A stretch of DNA of 64,000 bases from Nocardioides marmorisolisilvae (GTDB taxonomy: Bacteria; Actinomycetota; Actinomycetes; Propionibacteriales; Nocardioidaceae). Where the stretch lies: contig NZ_CP134227.1 of NCBI RefSeq assembly GCF_031656915.1, positions 1,240,001 through 1,304,000 on the forward strand, in the 5' to 3' direction. How positions within the stretch are numbered: the stretch's first letter is position 1; the number at the start of each line of letters is the position of its first letter. Position numbers and translations under genes: made by a program. Under the pieces are notes generated by a model. The model was given only the letters and a program-made list of their open reading frames with translations, was not told where the DNA came from and did not search any database. Positions 35,606-46,353 of the stretch are shown here, in pieces.

Positions 35606-36529
35606 ATGCGAACCACCGACTCGGCACCGTGGCGCGCTCTCGCACACCGGCAGGCCGGAGTCCTGTCGCGGAGCCAGCTGCGCCGCCTCGGCGTCGACGC
35701 CGACAGGGTGCGGGCCCAGCTCCACGCCGAGCGCTGGCAGATCGTGACCCCCACCGTGGTGGCGACCTCCACCGGGATCCTGACCCGCGAGCAGCTGGCG
35801 TGGGCGGGAGTCCTGCATGGCGGCACGGGCGCGGCGATCGGCGGGCTCTCCGCGCTGGCAACGCACGGGCTGAAGAACTGGCACCGCGATGACCTCACCG
35901 TGATGGTGCCCAAGTCCAGCGGCATCGAGCCGGTGGCGGGGCTGGAGTTCGTCGAGACGCGCCGGGACGCCAGCGGTTACCTCGCGGACACTACCCTGGC
36001 TACCTGGCGGGTCGAGCCGGCCGCACTGCTGTTCGCAGCGTACGAGCCGGTGACGCGCTCGGCCTACGGACTGCTCGCCGCGGTCGTCCAGCAGCGACTG
36101 ACCACTGCGGACCGGCTGGTCCGCTGGATCGGCGCCATGCGCCCGCTGCGGCGTGCGCGCGCATTCCGGCAGCTGCTGGCCGAGATCGACGGAGGCGCGC
36201 AGTCGCTGGCCGAGGTCGACGTGGCGCGGATGTGCCGAACGCACCACCTGCCGACGCCGCGCCGCCAGAACATGCGTCGTGACTCCTCGGGGCGACGGCG
36301 CTACACCGATGCGGAGTGGCCGTTGCCGAATGGGCAGGTGGTCGTCCTGGAGGTCGACGGCGGATTCCACATGTCGAGCGAGAGCTGGGAGGACGACATC
36401 GGCCGGGAGCGCGGCCTGGTCGCGAGGGGCGCGATCCTGGTGCGCTGCACCGCCAGGGAGCTGCGGGACGACCCGGATCGGGTCGCGCGCGACCTGATCA
36501 TGCTGGGCGTGCGCAGTTCGTCCGGCTGA
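35606..36529 (+). CDS. Endonuclease-like protein (DUF559-type C-terminus, AbiEi-like N-terminus)
   Basis: The roughly 307-residue protein starts with an HTH-like segment (ALAHRQAGVLSRSQLRRLGVDADRVRAQL, about residues 8-38, as in AbiEi-type antitoxin domains) and ends in a region like the DUF559/Vsr PD-(D/E)xK nuclease fold: Asp in YTDAEWPL (about 234), then VVVLEVDGGFHM (about 245). Function unknown; single genes of this kind are common in Nocardioides-like genomes. ATG 35606 is chosen; the frame extends upstream to 35525, inside hairpin A. Its last codons and stop are encoded by hairpin B. Confidence 0.75.
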   Translation: MRTTDSAPWRALAHRQAGVLSRSQLRRLGVDADRVRAQLHAERWQIVTPTVVATSTGILTREQLAWAGVLHGGTGAAIGGLSALATHGLKNWHRDDLTVMVPKSSGIEPVAGLEFVETRRDASGYLADTTLATWRVEPAALLFAAYEPVTRSAYGLLAAVVQQRLTTADRLVRWIGAMRPLRRARAFRQLLAEIDGGAQSLAEVDVARMCRTHHLPTPRRQNMRRDSSGRRRYTDAEWPLPNGQVVVLEVDGGFHMSSESWEDDIGRERGLVARGAILVRCTARELRDDPDRVARDLIMLGVRSSSG

Positions 36530-36560
36530 GGACGACCAATGGGTCGCCCTCAGCCGGACG
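36519..36560. repeat. Paired hairpin, copy B
   Basis: A 42-base inverted repeat: arms 36519-36537 and 36542-36560 with loop AATG, one A-C mismatch in the stem. Same orientation as copy A. It contains the stop of the endonuclease-like gene and lies 9 bases before the end of the convergent acyl-CoA synthetase gene, so it could act as a bidirectional terminator. Confidence 0.85.
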
Positions 36561-36568
36561 ACCGATGC

Positions 36569-38401
36569 TCAGGCGTAGAAGGACTCGAGCAGGCCCGAGT
36601 AGTTCTGCTCCACCACGTTGCGCTTGACCTTCAGCGAGGGGGTCAGCTCGCCGGACTCGATGGTCAGGTCGTGGTCGAGCAGCTCGAACTTCTTGATCGT
36701 CTCCCACCGGTTGAGCTGGTTGTTCAGCTCGTCGATGTAGTCCTGGACCATCTCGCGACAGGCCGGGCTGGCCACGATCTCGGCGTACGACTTGCCGGCG
36801 AGGCCGTTCTCCTTCGCCCAGCCGACGATCTCGTCGGGATCGAGGGTCACGATGGCGACGCAGTAGTTCCGCTCGTTGCCGAAGACCATGAACTGGCTGG
36901 CATAGGGGCAGATCGCCTTGAACTTGGACTCGATCGCGTTGGGCGCGATGTACTTGCCGCCCGAGGTCTTGAAGAGCTCCTTGATCCGTCCGGTGATGCG
37001 CAGGAAGCCGTCCTCGTCGAGGCTGCCCTTGTCACCGGTGCGCAGGAACCCGTCCTCGGTGAACACCGCGGCGGTTTCCTCCGGCCGGTTGTGGTAGCCG
37101 GCCATCACGTTGGGACCCTTGATCAGGATCTCGTCGTTCTCGCCGAGACGCACCTCCGAGCCGGGGAAGACCGGGCCGACCGTCCCGATCCGGTTGTCGT
37201 TGGGGTGGTTGACGAATGCCCCCGCCGACGTCTCGGTCAGGCCGTAGCCCTCGAGGATCACCAGGCCGGCGGCGTTGAACCACTCGGCGATCTCGCGGTT
37301 GAGGGCGGCCGAGCCGGAGATGAAGAACCGGACCCGGCCGCCGAACCGCTCACGGACCTTGCTGAACACCAACGTGTCGAAGAGGCCGTGCTGCGCACGA
37401 AGGAGTAGCGGGACGGCCTGCCCTCGCGACTTCAGGTCCGCCACCTTCCGACCGACCACGAAGGCCCGGGTGAAGATCTTCTCCTTCAGGCCGCCCTCCT
37501 GGGCAGTCATGGTCATGACCCGGGCGTGCGCCTTCTCGAAGATCCGCGGCGCCGCCCCCATGAAGGTCGGCCGCACCACCGCGAGGTTGTCGATGATCCG
37601 GTCCACCCTGCCGTCGATCGCCGTCGAGAACCCGCAGGCGAGCTGTGCCGAGAGCAGCACCTTGCCGAACGAGTGCGCCATCGGCAGCCAGAGGAACTGC
37701 AGGTCCCGCTCGTCGAGGATGCCCTGGGACTCGATAACCGCGCCCTCGTAGGTCCATGACTGGTGCAGCAGCCGGACGCCCTTCGGCTTCCCGGTCGTGC
37801 CCGAGGTGTAGATCAGGGTGGCCAGCTGATCGCCCGGGATCGACTCCGCGATCTGTCGGATCTCGCCCGGGTGCTCCTGGTTGTACGCCGCGCCGAGCTT
37901 CTCCAGGTCGGCCAGCGAGATCACCCAATCGCCGTCGGTCGCCCCGGTGAAGGTGACCACCTTCTCCAACCGGGGCAGATCGTCACGATGTGCGCGCAGC
38001 TTCCCGACCTGGGTGTCGTCCTCGGCGAAGACCACCCGGCACTCGGAGTCGGCCAGGATGTAGGCGACGTCCTCGGCCATGGTGGAGGGGTAGACAGTCG
38101 TCGTCGCGGCGCCGGCGCACATCACGGCGAGGTCGGCGGCGACCCACTCGTAGCTGGTGGCGGCTGCGATGCCGACCCGCTCCTCGCGCCCGATCCCGAG
38201 GGCGAGGAGGCCGCCGGCGAGCTTCTCGACGTACTCACCGACCTGGTGCCACGTCACCGCCTGCCAGGCATCCCCGACGGGGAACCGGAACGCCTCAGCG
38301 TCCCTGGAGAGCTCGATGCGACGGAGGAACTGCAGGGCGACGTTGGCGGGACGTCCCTCGATCACGGCGGGGTCGTAGTCGGTGGCAGCGGTGCTGGACA
38401 T
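36569..38401 (-). CDS. Long-chain acyl-CoA synthetase (FadD15-like)
   Basis: The 610-residue AMP-forming ligase activates fatty acids with ATP and CoA. Motifs: P-loop YTSGTTGKPKG (about residues 196-206), GYGLTET (about 380), TGDKG (about 461), and the C-terminal Lys in LKVKRNVV (about 594). A start at ATG 38401, 6 nt after a TAGGGT box, is well supported. It feeds acyl-CoA to beta-oxidation, phospholipid or storage lipid synthesis; the WS/DGAT gene at 44.9 kb may use the same pool. Cytoplasmic or membrane-associated. Confidence 0.94.
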   Translation of the reverse strand: MSSTAATDYDPAVIEGRPANVALQFLRRIELSRDAEAFRFPVGDAWQAVTWHQVGEYVEKLAGGLLALGIGREERVGIAAATSYEWVAADLAVMCAGAATTTVYPSTMAEDVAYILADSECRVVFAEDDTQVGKLRAHRDDLPRLEKVVTFTGATDGDWVISLADLEKLGAAYNQEHPGEIRQIAESIPGDQLATLIYTSGTTGKPKGVRLLHQSWTYEGAVIESQGILDERDLQFLWLPMAHSFGKVLLSAQLACGFSTAIDGRVDRIIDNLAVVRPTFMGAAPRIFEKAHARVMTMTAQEGGLKEKIFTRAFVVGRKVADLKSRGQAVPLLLRAQHGLFDTLVFSKVRERFGGRVRFFISGSAALNREIAEWFNAAGLVILEGYGLTETSAGAFVNHPNDNRIGTVGPVFPGSEVRLGENDEILIKGPNVMAGYHNRPEETAAVFTEDGFLRTGDKGSLDEDGFLRITGRIKELFKTSGGKYIAPNAIESKFKAICPYASQFMVFGNERNYCVAIVTLDPDEIVGWAKENGLAGKSYAEIVASPACREMVQDYIDELNNQLNRWETIKKFELLDHDLTIESGELTPSLKVKRNVVEQNYSGLLESFYA

Positions 38402-38407
38402 GCCCGC

Positions 38408-38413
38408 ACCCTA
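38408..38413 (-). promoter_or_regulatory. Candidate -10 box for leaderless acyl-CoA synthetase gene
   Basis: TAGGGT on the minus strand, 6 nt before ATG 38401. Confidence 0.45.
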
Positions 38414-38436
38414 GTTCACCCGGGCTGCGCCCGCAG

Positions 38437-39357
38437 TCAGTCCTGGACCGCTTTCGCGATGGTCACACAAATGGTGAGCCAGTGCTCGTCGGGATCGAGG
38501 TTGCGTACGGCGGACGACGCGCGCACGTGGCTGGCGGCATTGAGCACCATTCGTACGACGACCCAGTCCCGGGCCCGGCCCTCGTCGAGACCGGCCACGT
38601 CGATGAGCGTGTGGAACCGGCGCCGAAGGGCGTCCCGCACACTCGCACCGCCCGGGGCCCGCTGGAGCTCGTCGAACCGATTCCACAGCATCGGTGCCAG
38701 CTCGTAGTGGGGGTCGCCGGACAGCGGCTTCGGATCGATCACCAGCCAGGCCGCTCGGTCCGCGGAGAGGACGTTCTCATAGTGCAGGTCGGTGTGCAGC
38801 AGCGTGCCGTCGGTCGCAGGATCGGCGACGAGATCGGTCGCCAGGGACAGCGCCTGCTGGACGAGCCGCCTCGGCAACGGGGCACCCCGGGGCAGCTCGC
38901 GCAGCAGGGCGAGCTGTGCGCCGACGTACGACGACAGGGTGCGCAGCTGTGGCGGCGCTGGGATGTGGAGCCGTCCGTAGAGCTCACCGACCACGGTGCA
39001 GGCCTCGATGTCCCACGCATCGGCGAGGCTGACGTCGCGTAGCCTCTCAAGCAGCATCGCCCGGCGGCGCGGAGCCGCCCGCAGCAGGCGCACCGCACCC
39101 TCACCGTTCCAGTGGGTCAGCGCCAGGTGCTCGTGCTCGGTCTCCTCGTCGGGGAACGACACCTTGAGGACGGCCCGGTCGCCGGCCGAGGTCACCACCG
39201 GCACGACGAGCGCGCAGTAGCCGTGCATCATCCAGCCGTCGGTGCGCAGCTCCCACTCGTCGAGGAAACCGTCGACCAGGCGGGGCAGGTCGTCGACCCA
39301 GTGCGCCCAGTATGGCCCTCGCTCGGCCATCCCGAGCACTCCGTCGGGCAGCCGCAC
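38437..39357 (-). CDS. APH(6)-type kinase-like protein
   Basis: The 306-residue protein belongs to the aminoglycoside/hydroxyurea phosphotransferase family (PF04655 type). It has the Lys-bearing VLKVSFP (about residue 64), the catalytic HTDLHYENVL (about 188-197) and the Mg-binding Asp in IDPKPLSGDPHYEL (about 207). The real substrate is unknown; relatives include streptomycin 6-kinases but many are housekeeping kinases of uncertain role. Start GTG 39357 is 1 base after the lepA stop; ATG 39330 is an alternative. Likely co-transcribed with lepA. Confidence 0.85.
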   Translation of the reverse strand: MRLPDGVLGMAERGPYWAHWVDDLPRLVDGFLDEWELRTDGWMMHGYCALVVPVVTSAGDRAVLKVSFPDEETEHEHLALTHWNGEGAVRLLRAAPRRRAMLLERLRDVSLADAWDIEACTVVGELYGRLHIPAPPQLRTLSSYVGAQLALLRELPRGAPLPRRLVQQALSLATDLVADPATDGTLLHTDLHYENVLSADRAAWLVIDPKPLSGDPHYELAPMLWNRFDELQRAPGGASVRDALRRRFHTLIDVAGLDEGRARDWVVVRMVLNAASHVRASSAVRNLDPDEHWLTICVTIAKAVQD

Positions 39358-39358
39358 G

Positions 39359-41233
39359 CTACCTCTGCTTCTTCTCGCCCGGTCCGGAGGTGGACAGCGC
39401 CGCGATGAACGCCTCCTGGGGGACCTCGACGCGGCCGACCATCTTCATCCGCTTCTTGCCCTCCTTCTGCTTCTCCAGCAGCTTCCGCTTGCGGGTGATG
39501 TCGCCGCCGTAGCACTTGGCCAGCACGTCCTTGCGGATCGCCCGGATGGTCTCGCGCGCGATGACCCGGGCACCGATGGCGGCCTGGATGGGCACCTCGA
39601 ACTGCTGCCGTGGGATCAGCTCGCGCAGCTTGCCCGCCAGCATCACGCCGTAGGAGTACGCCGCATCGCGGTGCACGATGGCGCTGAAGGCATCGACGGG
39701 CTCGCCTTGCAGCAGGATGTCGACCTTGACGAGGTCGGCGGCCTGGTCTCCGGAGCGCTCGTAGTCCAGCGACGCGTAGCCCTTGGTGCGCGACTTCAGC
39801 TGGTCGAAGAAGTCGAAGACGATCTCGCCCATCGGCAGGGTGTAGCGCATCTCCACCCGGTCCTCTGAGAGATAGTCCATGCCGAGCAGCTGACCGCGCT
39901 TGTTCTGGCAGAGCTCCATGATCACGCCGATGTAGTCGCTGGGACTGAGGATCGTCGCCCTGACCACCGGCTCGCGGACCTCCGCGATCTTCCCATCGGA
40001 GGGGTACTCGCTCGGGTTGGTCACCACGAGCACCCTGCCGTCCTCCATCACCACGTCGTAGACGACGTTGGGGGCCGTCGAGATCAGGTCGAGGTTGAAC
40101 TCGCGCTCCAGACGCTCTCGCACGATCTCCATGTGCAGCAGCCCGAGGAACCCGCAGCGGAAGCCGAACCCGAGGGCTCCCGACGTCTCGGGCTCGTAGG
40201 TCAGCGCCGCGTCGTTGAGCTGCAGCCGCTCGAGCGCGTCCCGCAGCGTCGGGTAGTCGTCGCCGTCGATCGGGTAGAGCCCGGAGTAGACCATCGGGTT
40301 GGGGTGCTTGTAGCCGCCCAGGGGCTCGGTGGCGCCGTGGTGCTGGCTGGTGACCGTGTCGCCGACCCTCGACTGGCGGACATCCTTCACGCCGGTGATC
40401 AGGTAGCCGACCTCGCCCACGCCGATCTCGCCGGCCTTGACCGGCTCGGGGCTGATCACGCCCACCTCGAGCATCTCGTGGACCGCGCCGGTCGACATCA
40501 TCTTGATGCGGTCGCGGTGGGTGAGCTTGCCGTCCACCACCCGCACATAGGTCACCACGCCGCGGTAGGTGTCGTAGACCGAGTCGAAGATCAGGGCGCG
40601 GGCGGGCTTGTCAGCGTCCCCGGTGGGCGCAGGGGTCTGCCGGACGATCTCGTTAAGCAGCTCCTCCACCCCGACGCCGGTCTTCGCGCTGGTGAGCAGC
40701 ACGTCGGAGGGGTCGCAGCCGACCAGACCGGCCAGCTCCGCGGCGTACTTCTCCACGTTCGCGCTGGGCAGGTCGATCTTGTTCAGCACCGGGATGACGT
40801 GCAGGTCGGCACCCATCGCCAGGTACAGGTTGGCCAGCGTCTGCGCCTCGATGCCCTGGGCGGCGTCGACGAGGAGTACGGCGGCCTCGCACGCCTCGAG
40901 CGATCGGGACACCTCGTAGGTGAAGTCGACGTGCCCGGGCGTGTCGATCATGTTCAGCACGAAGGTGCGCCCGGCCTGCTCCCCCACACTGACCGTCCAG
41001 GGCATCCGGACGGCCTGGCTCTTGATGGTGATGCCGCGCTCCCGCTCGATGTCCATCCGGTCCAGGTACTGCGCCCGGGCGGCGCGCTCGTCCACCACGC
41101 CGGTGAGCTGCAGCATCCGGTCGGCCAGCGTGGACTTGCCGTGGTCGATGTGGGCGATGATGCAGAAGTTGCGGATCACCGCGGGGTCGGTGCGGCCCGG
41201 CTGCGGGGCGGGCGAGGCGGAGAGCTGGGACAT
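39359..41233 (-). CDS. lepA: Elongation factor 4
   Basis: The 624-residue GTPase acts on stalled or mis-translocated ribosomes and in 30S biogenesis. It has G1 AHIDHGKST (about residue 28), G3 DTPGH (about 97), G4 NKID (about 151), EF-Tu and EF-G-like domains and the LepA-specific C-terminal domain. Start ATG 41233 (MSQLSASP) is a choice; in-frame ATG codons at 41245, 41257 and 41278 are possible. Located before rpsT and holA in many actinobacteria, though here separated from them. Confidence 0.96.
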   Translation of the reverse strand: MSQLSASPAPQPGRTDPAVIRNFCIIAHIDHGKSTLADRMLQLTGVVDERAARAQYLDRMDIERERGITIKSQAVRMPWTVSVGEQAGRTFVLNMIDTPGHVDFTYEVSRSLEACEAAVLLVDAAQGIEAQTLANLYLAMGADLHVIPVLNKIDLPSANVEKYAAELAGLVGCDPSDVLLTSAKTGVGVEELLNEIVRQTPAPTGDADKPARALIFDSVYDTYRGVVTYVRVVDGKLTHRDRIKMMSTGAVHEMLEVGVISPEPVKAGEIGVGEVGYLITGVKDVRQSRVGDTVTSQHHGATEPLGGYKHPNPMVYSGLYPIDGDDYPTLRDALERLQLNDAALTYEPETSGALGFGFRCGFLGLLHMEIVRERLEREFNLDLISTAPNVVYDVVMEDGRVLVVTNPSEYPSDGKIAEVREPVVRATILSPSDYIGVIMELCQNKRGQLLGMDYLSEDRVEMRYTLPMGEIVFDFFDQLKSRTKGYASLDYERSGDQAADLVKVDILLQGEPVDAFSAIVHRDAAYSYGVMLAGKLRELIPRQQFEVPIQAAIGARVIARETIRAIRKDVLAKCYGGDITRKRKLLEKQKEGKKRMKMVGRVEVPQEAFIAALSTSGPGEKKQR

Positions 41234-41404
41234 CGGGACTTTCATCGAGGATTGCATCGGTCGGGCGCGAACCCACATTCTTCCACGCAGCAGGGCCGCA
41301 TCCGCCCCCCGTTGCCTCGTGCGCCGCCATGACCAGCAGCCGGCCCTCCCCCTGTCGGTCTCACGGGTCCGGTGTCCCCTCCGCGACGAGCACGCCTGCC
41401 GAGG

Positions 41405-43129
41405 TCACTCGGCGCTGTCGAGGATCTCCCGCGTCTTGGCGATGGCGAAGCCCTTCATCTGCTCGAGGCTGGGCTTCGGCGGCACGGCGATCTCGTCAGG
41501 GTTGGTGACCAGGTCGAGCAACACCGGCCCATCGTGCGCGAAGGCCTGCCGTACGGCGTCATCGACGTCCTCGGGCTTCTCGACCCGAATGCCCTTCATG
41601 CCGATCGCCTCAGCGACCCTGGCCAGGTCCGGGTTGTGCAGGACCGTGCCGAACTCCGGGAGCCCGACCTGCTCCATCTCGAGCTTCACCATGCCGAGTC
41701 GGTCATTGTCGAAGACCACGAGCTTGACCCGGAGGTCGTGCGTCACGGCCGTGATCAGGTCACCCAACAGCATGGTCAGCCCACCGTCGCCACAGAACGC
41801 GACGGTGGCCCGGGACCGGTCGAGCGCCTGGGCACCGAGCGCCTGGGGCATCGCGTTCGCCATCGACCCGAGGTTGTAGGAGCCGATCAGCCGGCGCCCG
41901 CCGGTCATCCGGACGAACCGCGACAGCCACACCGTCGACATCCCGGTATCGCTGGTGAAGACCGCATCCGCCGGGGCGTGCCTGTCCACGACGGCGGCCA
42001 CGAGCTCCGGGCGGATCCGGTGCTCGCGGTTGTCGAGCTTGCCGCGGAGCCTTCCGGTCAGGGTGCGACCGTGGTCGGGATCGGTGAGCCGGGCCTGGAG
42101 CCTGCGCCACACGGCGTACTCCTCGAGGCAGTGCTCCAGGTGCTTGCGCTTCTTGCCGCCTTCAACGAGCGGCAGCAGGGCCTGGAGGGTCAGCCGGGTG
42201 TCGCCGACCAGCCCGTGGTCGACCGGCGTACGACGCCCAATGTGCTCGCCACGCACGTCGATCTGCACCACGGTCTTCCCGGTCGGGTAGAAGTTCCGAT
42301 AGGGGAAGTCCGTGCCGAGCATCACCAGGACGTCACCGCCCTCGAACGCCGCCTGGGCCGCCGGATTGCCGATCAGACCGGACTGCCCGACCTCGAAGTC
42401 CTCCGCGTCATCGAAGGCGTCCTTTGCCTTCAAGGTGAGCACCATCGGCGCAGCCACCCGGCCCGCCAACGCGAGCACCTCGTCATGCGCGTCGCGGGCG
42501 CCGTGGCCGACGAGCAGAGTCACCTTGTCCGCCGCGTTCAGCACGCTGGCCACCGCGCGCACGTCGTCGCCGGACGCGGGCGCCGGTGGCGGCGTCGGGA
42601 CGAAGCGGGGCGATCGCACGCCCTTGGGCAGCTCCAGCGCGCCGACGTCGCCCGGGATCGAGAGCACCGCGACGCCGCTGCGGGCGAGCGCGGTGTTGAC
42701 CGCCTGCTCGAGGAGCTCGGGCAGCTGGTCGGTGTCCGTCAGCGTCTGGTTGAAGACCGCGACGTCGGCGAAGAGCACGTCGTTGTTGACCTCCTGGAAG
42801 AAGTCCGAGCCACGTTCCTCCCGCGGCACCTGCCCGATGATCGCCAGCACCGGAGCGTGCGACTTCTTCGCGTCGTAGAGGCCGTTGAGCAGATGGATCG
42901 CACCGGGCCCGACCGTGCCCATGCACACCGCGAGCCTGCCGGTGAGCTGGGCCTGCGCGCTGGCGGCGAAGGCGCCGGCCTCCTCGTGCCGGGTGCCGAC
43001 CCACTCGAGGCGGTCCTCACGGCGGATCGCGTCGGTGACCGGGTTGAGCGCGTCGCCGACCACGCCCCACACCGTGGTGACGCCGTAGTCGGCGAGGGAG
43101 GCGATCATCAGCTCGGCAACGGTGGTCAC
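41405..43129 (-). CDS. Thiamine-diphosphate enzyme, pyruvate oxidase/dehydrogenase (PoxB) type
   Basis: The 574-residue protein has the TPP enzyme layout: N-terminal PYR domain with the cofactor Glu in [12 protein letters not shown] (about residue 46), a central domain, and a C-terminal PP domain with the metal motif GDGGLTML...DNDRLGM (about 445-475). The sequence is closest in style to PoxB-like pyruvate:quinone oxidoreductases. GTG 43129 with a GAGGAGG site is the start, 10 bases after the glutamate-synthase-like gene, so they are one operon. It may turn pyruvate to acetate and CO2 at the membrane. Confidence 0.87.
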   Translation of the reverse strand: MTTVAELMIASLADYGVTTVWGVVGDALNPVTDAIRREDRLEWVGTRHEEAGAFAASAQAQLTGRLAVCMGTVGPGAIHLLNGLYDAKKSHAPVLAIIGQVPREERGSDFFQEVNNDVLFADVAVFNQTLTDTDQLPELLEQAVNTALARSGVAVLSIPGDVGALELPKGVRSPRFVPTPPPAPASGDDVRAVASVLNAADKVTLLVGHGARDAHDEVLALAGRVAAPMVLTLKAKDAFDDAEDFEVGQSGLIGNPAAQAAFEGGDVLVMLGTDFPYRNFYPTGKTVVQIDVRGEHIGRRTPVDHGLVGDTRLTLQALLPLVEGGKKRKHLEHCLEEYAVWRRLQARLTDPDHGRTLTGRLRGKLDNREHRIRPELVAAVVDRHAPADAVFTSDTGMSTVWLSRFVRMTGGRRLIGSYNLGSMANAMPQALGAQALDRSRATVAFCGDGGLTMLLGDLITAVTHDLRVKLVVFDNDRLGMVKLEMEQVGLPEFGTVLHNPDLARVAEAIGMKGIRVEKPEDVDDAVRQAFAHDGPVLLDLVTNPDEIAVPPKPSLEQMKGFAIAKTREILDSAE

Positions 43130-43139
43130 GGGGGCCTCC

Positions 43140-44723
43140 TCAGGCGACGAACTTGTCGGGATCGGCGATGCTCCAGTCCAGGGCCCACTCACCCGGCGGT
43201 GGCGCGGAGAGGAGCTCACCCGGCTCGAGGTGGCGGTAGATCTCTGCGTAGCTGAGCACGCGTTCGTGGTCGATCCGGCGACGGAGCATGTGCGGCCGCA
43301 GCTCGTCGGGACCGTGCACCCCCATCGACGCCATCACCTGCATCGCCTGTTGAACGGCGTTGCGCTGGTAGTAGTAGACCCGTTCGGTCTTGTCGGGCAC
43401 GTAGAGCGCCCGCATCCGCTTGGGGTCCTGGGTCGCGACGCCGACGGGGCAGGTGTTCGTGTGGCACAGCTGGGCCTGGATACAGCCGACCGCCATCATC
43501 ATCGACCGTGCCGAGTTCGTGTAGTCCGCTCCTTGGGCCAGTCGCTTCACCACGTCGATACCGGTCGCGACCTTGCCACTGACCCCGACCTTGACGCGAT
43601 CCCGAAGGCCGACGCCCACCAGCGAGTTGTGGACGGCGAGGAGCCCCTCGGTCAGCGGGGTGCCGACGTGGTCCTCGTACTCCAGCGGCGCGGCACCGGT
43701 TCCGCCTTCTCCACCGTCGACGATGACGAAATCCGGGGTGACCTGCTCCTCGAGCATCGCCTTGCAGATGGCCAGGAAGTCCGAGCGGGAACCCAGGCAG
43801 AGCTTGAAGCCGGCCGGCTTCCCGCCCGAGAGCTCGCGCATCCGAGCGATGAAGTGGACCAGCTCGCGAGGGGTCGAGAACACCTTGTGGGCCGGGGGGG
43901 AGACACACTTCTCGCCTTCGGGCACGCCGCGCGTTTGCGCGATCTCGCGGCTCACCTTCGCTCCGGGCAGCACACCGCCGATGCCGGGCTTGGCGCCCTG
44001 GCTCAACTTGAGGGAGACCATCTTGACTTGGTCGTCCGTCGCGGTCTCACGGAACTTCTCCGGGTCGAAGTCGCCGTCATGCGTACGGCAGCCGAAGTAG
44101 CCGCTGCCGATCTCCCACACCAGGTCACCGCCCTGCCGATGGTAGGGGCTGAGCCCACCCTCGCCGGTGTCGTGGGCGAAGCCGCCCTTCGCAGCGCCGG
44201 CGTTGAGCGCCATCAGGGCATTGGCGGACAGGGCACCGAAGCTCATCGCGGACACGTTCATCAGCGCCATGTCGTAGGGCTGCGTGCAGCCCGGTCCGCC
44301 GATGCGCACCCGGGGCGGTTCGGCAGCCGGCTTGACAGGGACAGTCGAGTGGACGAGGTACTCGTACCCGGGCTGGTTGACATCGAGCTCTGTCCCAAAG
44401 GGCTGTTCCGCCTTGGTGTCCTTGGCGCGCTCGTAGATCGAGGAGCGGGTGTCGCGGTCGAAGGGGCGGCCGTCGTAGTTCCGCTCGATGAAGTACTGCT
44501 GGATCTCCGGACGGATGCCCTCGAGCAGGAAGCGCATGTGCCCGAGGATCGGGTAGTTCCGCAGGATCGAGTGCCGGCGCTGCAGCACGTCGTACCCACC
44601 GAGAAGCAGAAAGACTCCGAGCACCCCCACGAGGATCCACCAGCCCCAGCCGCCGATGGCAGCCGCGAGGGTCGCCACGGCGCCCAAGAACACCAAGACA
44701 CCGAGAATGAAGAAGCGAAGCAC
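43140..44723 (-). CDS. FMN-binding glutamate synthase-like membrane protein
   Basis: The 527-residue protein has two N-terminal membrane helices (about residues 3-45) and a large-subunit-like glutamate synthase central/FMN domain: [23 protein letters not shown] (about 327) and the iron-sulfur Cys cluster [15 protein letters not shown] (about 410-422). It lacks the class II amidotransferase domain, so ammonia or another donor, or an altogether different reaction, must be used. GTG 44723 with a GAGGAGG site is chosen. It is followed after 10 bases by the PoxB-like gene. Confidence 0.87.
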   Translation of the reverse strand: MLRFFILGVLVFLGAVATLAAAIGGWGWWILVGVLGVFLLLGGYDVLQRRHSILRNYPILGHMRFLLEGIRPEIQQYFIERNYDGRPFDRDTRSSIYERAKDTKAEQPFGTELDVNQPGYEYLVHSTVPVKPAAEPPRVRIGGPGCTQPYDMALMNVSAMSFGALSANALMALNAGAAKGGFAHDTGEGGLSPYHRQGGDLVWEIGSGYFGCRTHDGDFDPEKFRETATDDQVKMVSLKLSQGAKPGIGGVLPGAKVSREIAQTRGVPEGEKCVSPPAHKVFSTPRELVHFIARMRELSGGKPAGFKLCLGSRSDFLAICKAMLEEQVTPDFVIVDGGEGGTGAAPLEYEDHVGTPLTEGLLAVHNSLVGVGLRDRVKVGVSGKVATGIDVVKRLAQGADYTNSARSMMMAVGCIQAQLCHTNTCPVGVATQDPKRMRALYVPDKTERVYYYQRNAVQQAMQVMASMGVHGPDELRPHMLRRRIDHERVLSYAEIYRHLEPGELLSAPPPGEWALDWSIADPDKFVA

Positions 44724-44848
44724 GTGGCCTCCTCTGCCAGCCGACACCTGTCTCTATCAGATGCAGCACCGCACCGGGTCCGATTGGCGCTGAGCAACAC
44801 CTGAGAGTTCGGCAACCGAGAAGGGGGTGCGATCCGCCCACGCTCCCC

Positions 44849-44854
44849 TACGCT
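44849..44854 (+). promoter_or_regulatory. Candidate -10 box for leaderless WS/DGAT gene
   Basis: TACGCT, 6 nt upstream of ATG 44861. Confidence 0.4.
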
Positions 44855-44860
44855 GCCGTC

Positions 44861-46243
44861 ATGAAACGCATGTCGGGCGTGGACGCGGCCTTCTGGTACG
44901 GCGAGACGCCCGCCTGGCACATGCACATCGGTGCGGTGGCGATCCACGAGACCGAGAACGCTCCCGACTTCAGCTTCGAGCTGGTCCGCAAGCTGGTGAT
45001 CGAACGGCTGCCGCAGATGCCGCAACTGCGCTGGAAGGTCGTGAGCGCCCCACTCGGGCTCGACCGGCCGTGGTTCGTCGAGGACGAGAACCTCGACCCT
45101 GACTTCCATATCCGGCGGATCGGCCTGCCGAGGCCGGGGACGCGCCGAGAGCTCGACGATCAGGTCAGCCGGCTGATGTCCTACAAGCTCGACCGCTCCC
45201 GCCCGTTGTGGGAGCTGTGGGTGATCGAGGGACTGCAGAAGGGGCGCATCGCCACCCTTACCAAGATGCACCACGCGATCGTCGACGGGGTCAGCGGCGC
45301 CGGGCTCGGTGAGATCCTGCTCGACATCACCCCGGAGCCGCGACCACCGTCAGAGGTCGTGGTGCACGGCATCGGCTCGCGGGGCCCGCACCCGGTCAGG
45401 GCGGCGGTCGATGCGGCCGTCAACGTGGGCGTCCGGACGCCGCTGCGGATCGGCGGCCTGGTCCGACAGACGGTGGCGCAGCAGTTCGCCGTCCGCGGCG
45501 TGCAGAGCAGGCCGCCCCGGTTCTTCAGTGCACCGACGACGCGGTTCAACGGAACCATCAGTCCGCATCGGAAGATCTCCGGCGTCAAGATCGAGCTCGA
45601 CCGGGTCAAGGCCGTCAAGGACGCCTACGGGGTCAAGCTCAACGACGTCGTCCTCGCCCTTGTCTCCGGCGCGATGCGCACCTACCTGGGCGAGCGCGAG
45701 GGCGTGCCCAGTCGCTCCCTGATCGCGCAGATCCCCGTGTCGATCCGCGACGACAAGAACACCGACACCGTCGGCAACCGGGTCAGCTCGATGACGGTGA
45801 CGCTGGCGACCGACCTCGAGGACCCGGCCGAGCGGATCCGGACCATCTACGAGAGCTCGCAGGGAGCGAAGGAGATGGCCAAGGCGCTCAGCGCCAGACA
45901 GATCATGCAACTGCCCGACATCACCCCGCCGGGCCTGCTGACCATCGCGTCCCGGGCCTACACGATGAGCGGGCTGTCGAACGCGCTGGCGCCGATCAAC
46001 GTGGTCGTCTCCAATGTGCCCGGCCCGAGCTTTCCGCTCTACATGGCGACGGCGCCGCTGCGCTCGCTGCTGCCGATCGGTCCGCTGGTGATGGACGTGG
46101 CGCTCAACATCACCGTGTTCAGCTACCTGGACTCGGTCGACTTCGGCTTCATCACCACCCCGGAGATCGCACCTGACATCAGCGACATGGCGGACGCCGT
46201 ACCGAAGGCGCTGGAAGAGCTGGAGCGCGCGGCCCCACAGTGA
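44861..46243 (+). CDS. Wax ester synthase/diacylglycerol acyltransferase (WS/DGAT)
   Basis: The 460-residue protein has the catalytic HHxxxDG motif ([11 protein letters not shown], about residues 134-140) and a C-terminal WES_acyltransf region ([15 protein letters not shown], about 385-399). It joins acyl-CoA to diacylglycerol or fatty alcohol, making storage triglycerides or wax esters. It fits a lipid-storing actinobacterium, with the acyl-CoA synthetase at 36.6 kb as a possible supplier. ATG 44861 has a TACGCT box 6 nt before it. The gene runs divergently from the glutamate-synthase-like operon. Confidence 0.94.
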   Translation: MKRMSGVDAAFWYGETPAWHMHIGAVAIHETENAPDFSFELVRKLVIERLPQMPQLRWKVVSAPLGLDRPWFVEDENLDPDFHIRRIGLPRPGTRRELDDQVSRLMSYKLDRSRPLWELWVIEGLQKGRIATLTKMHHAIVDGVSGAGLGEILLDITPEPRPPSEVVVHGIGSRGPHPVRAAVDAAVNVGVRTPLRIGGLVRQTVAQQFAVRGVQSRPPRFFSAPTTRFNGTISPHRKISGVKIELDRVKAVKDAYGVKLNDVVLALVSGAMRTYLGEREGVPSRSLIAQIPVSIRDDKNTDTVGNRVSSMTVTLATDLEDPAERIRTIYESSQGAKEMAKALSARQIMQLPDITPPGLLTIASRAYTMSGLSNALAPINVVVSNVPGPSFPLYMATAPLRSLLPIGPLVMDVALNITVFSYLDSVDFGFITTPEIAPDISDMADAVPKALEELERAAPQ

Positions 46244-46353
46244 CCGGTCACCGAGCCTCCGGCTGCCGGCGGTTGTCCACAGATCGGCCCGGTGGTGTAG
46301 CGCGGCGGCCGGGCGGGTAGTGAGATGGGCACTCTCTCGGGACAGGGGACCTG

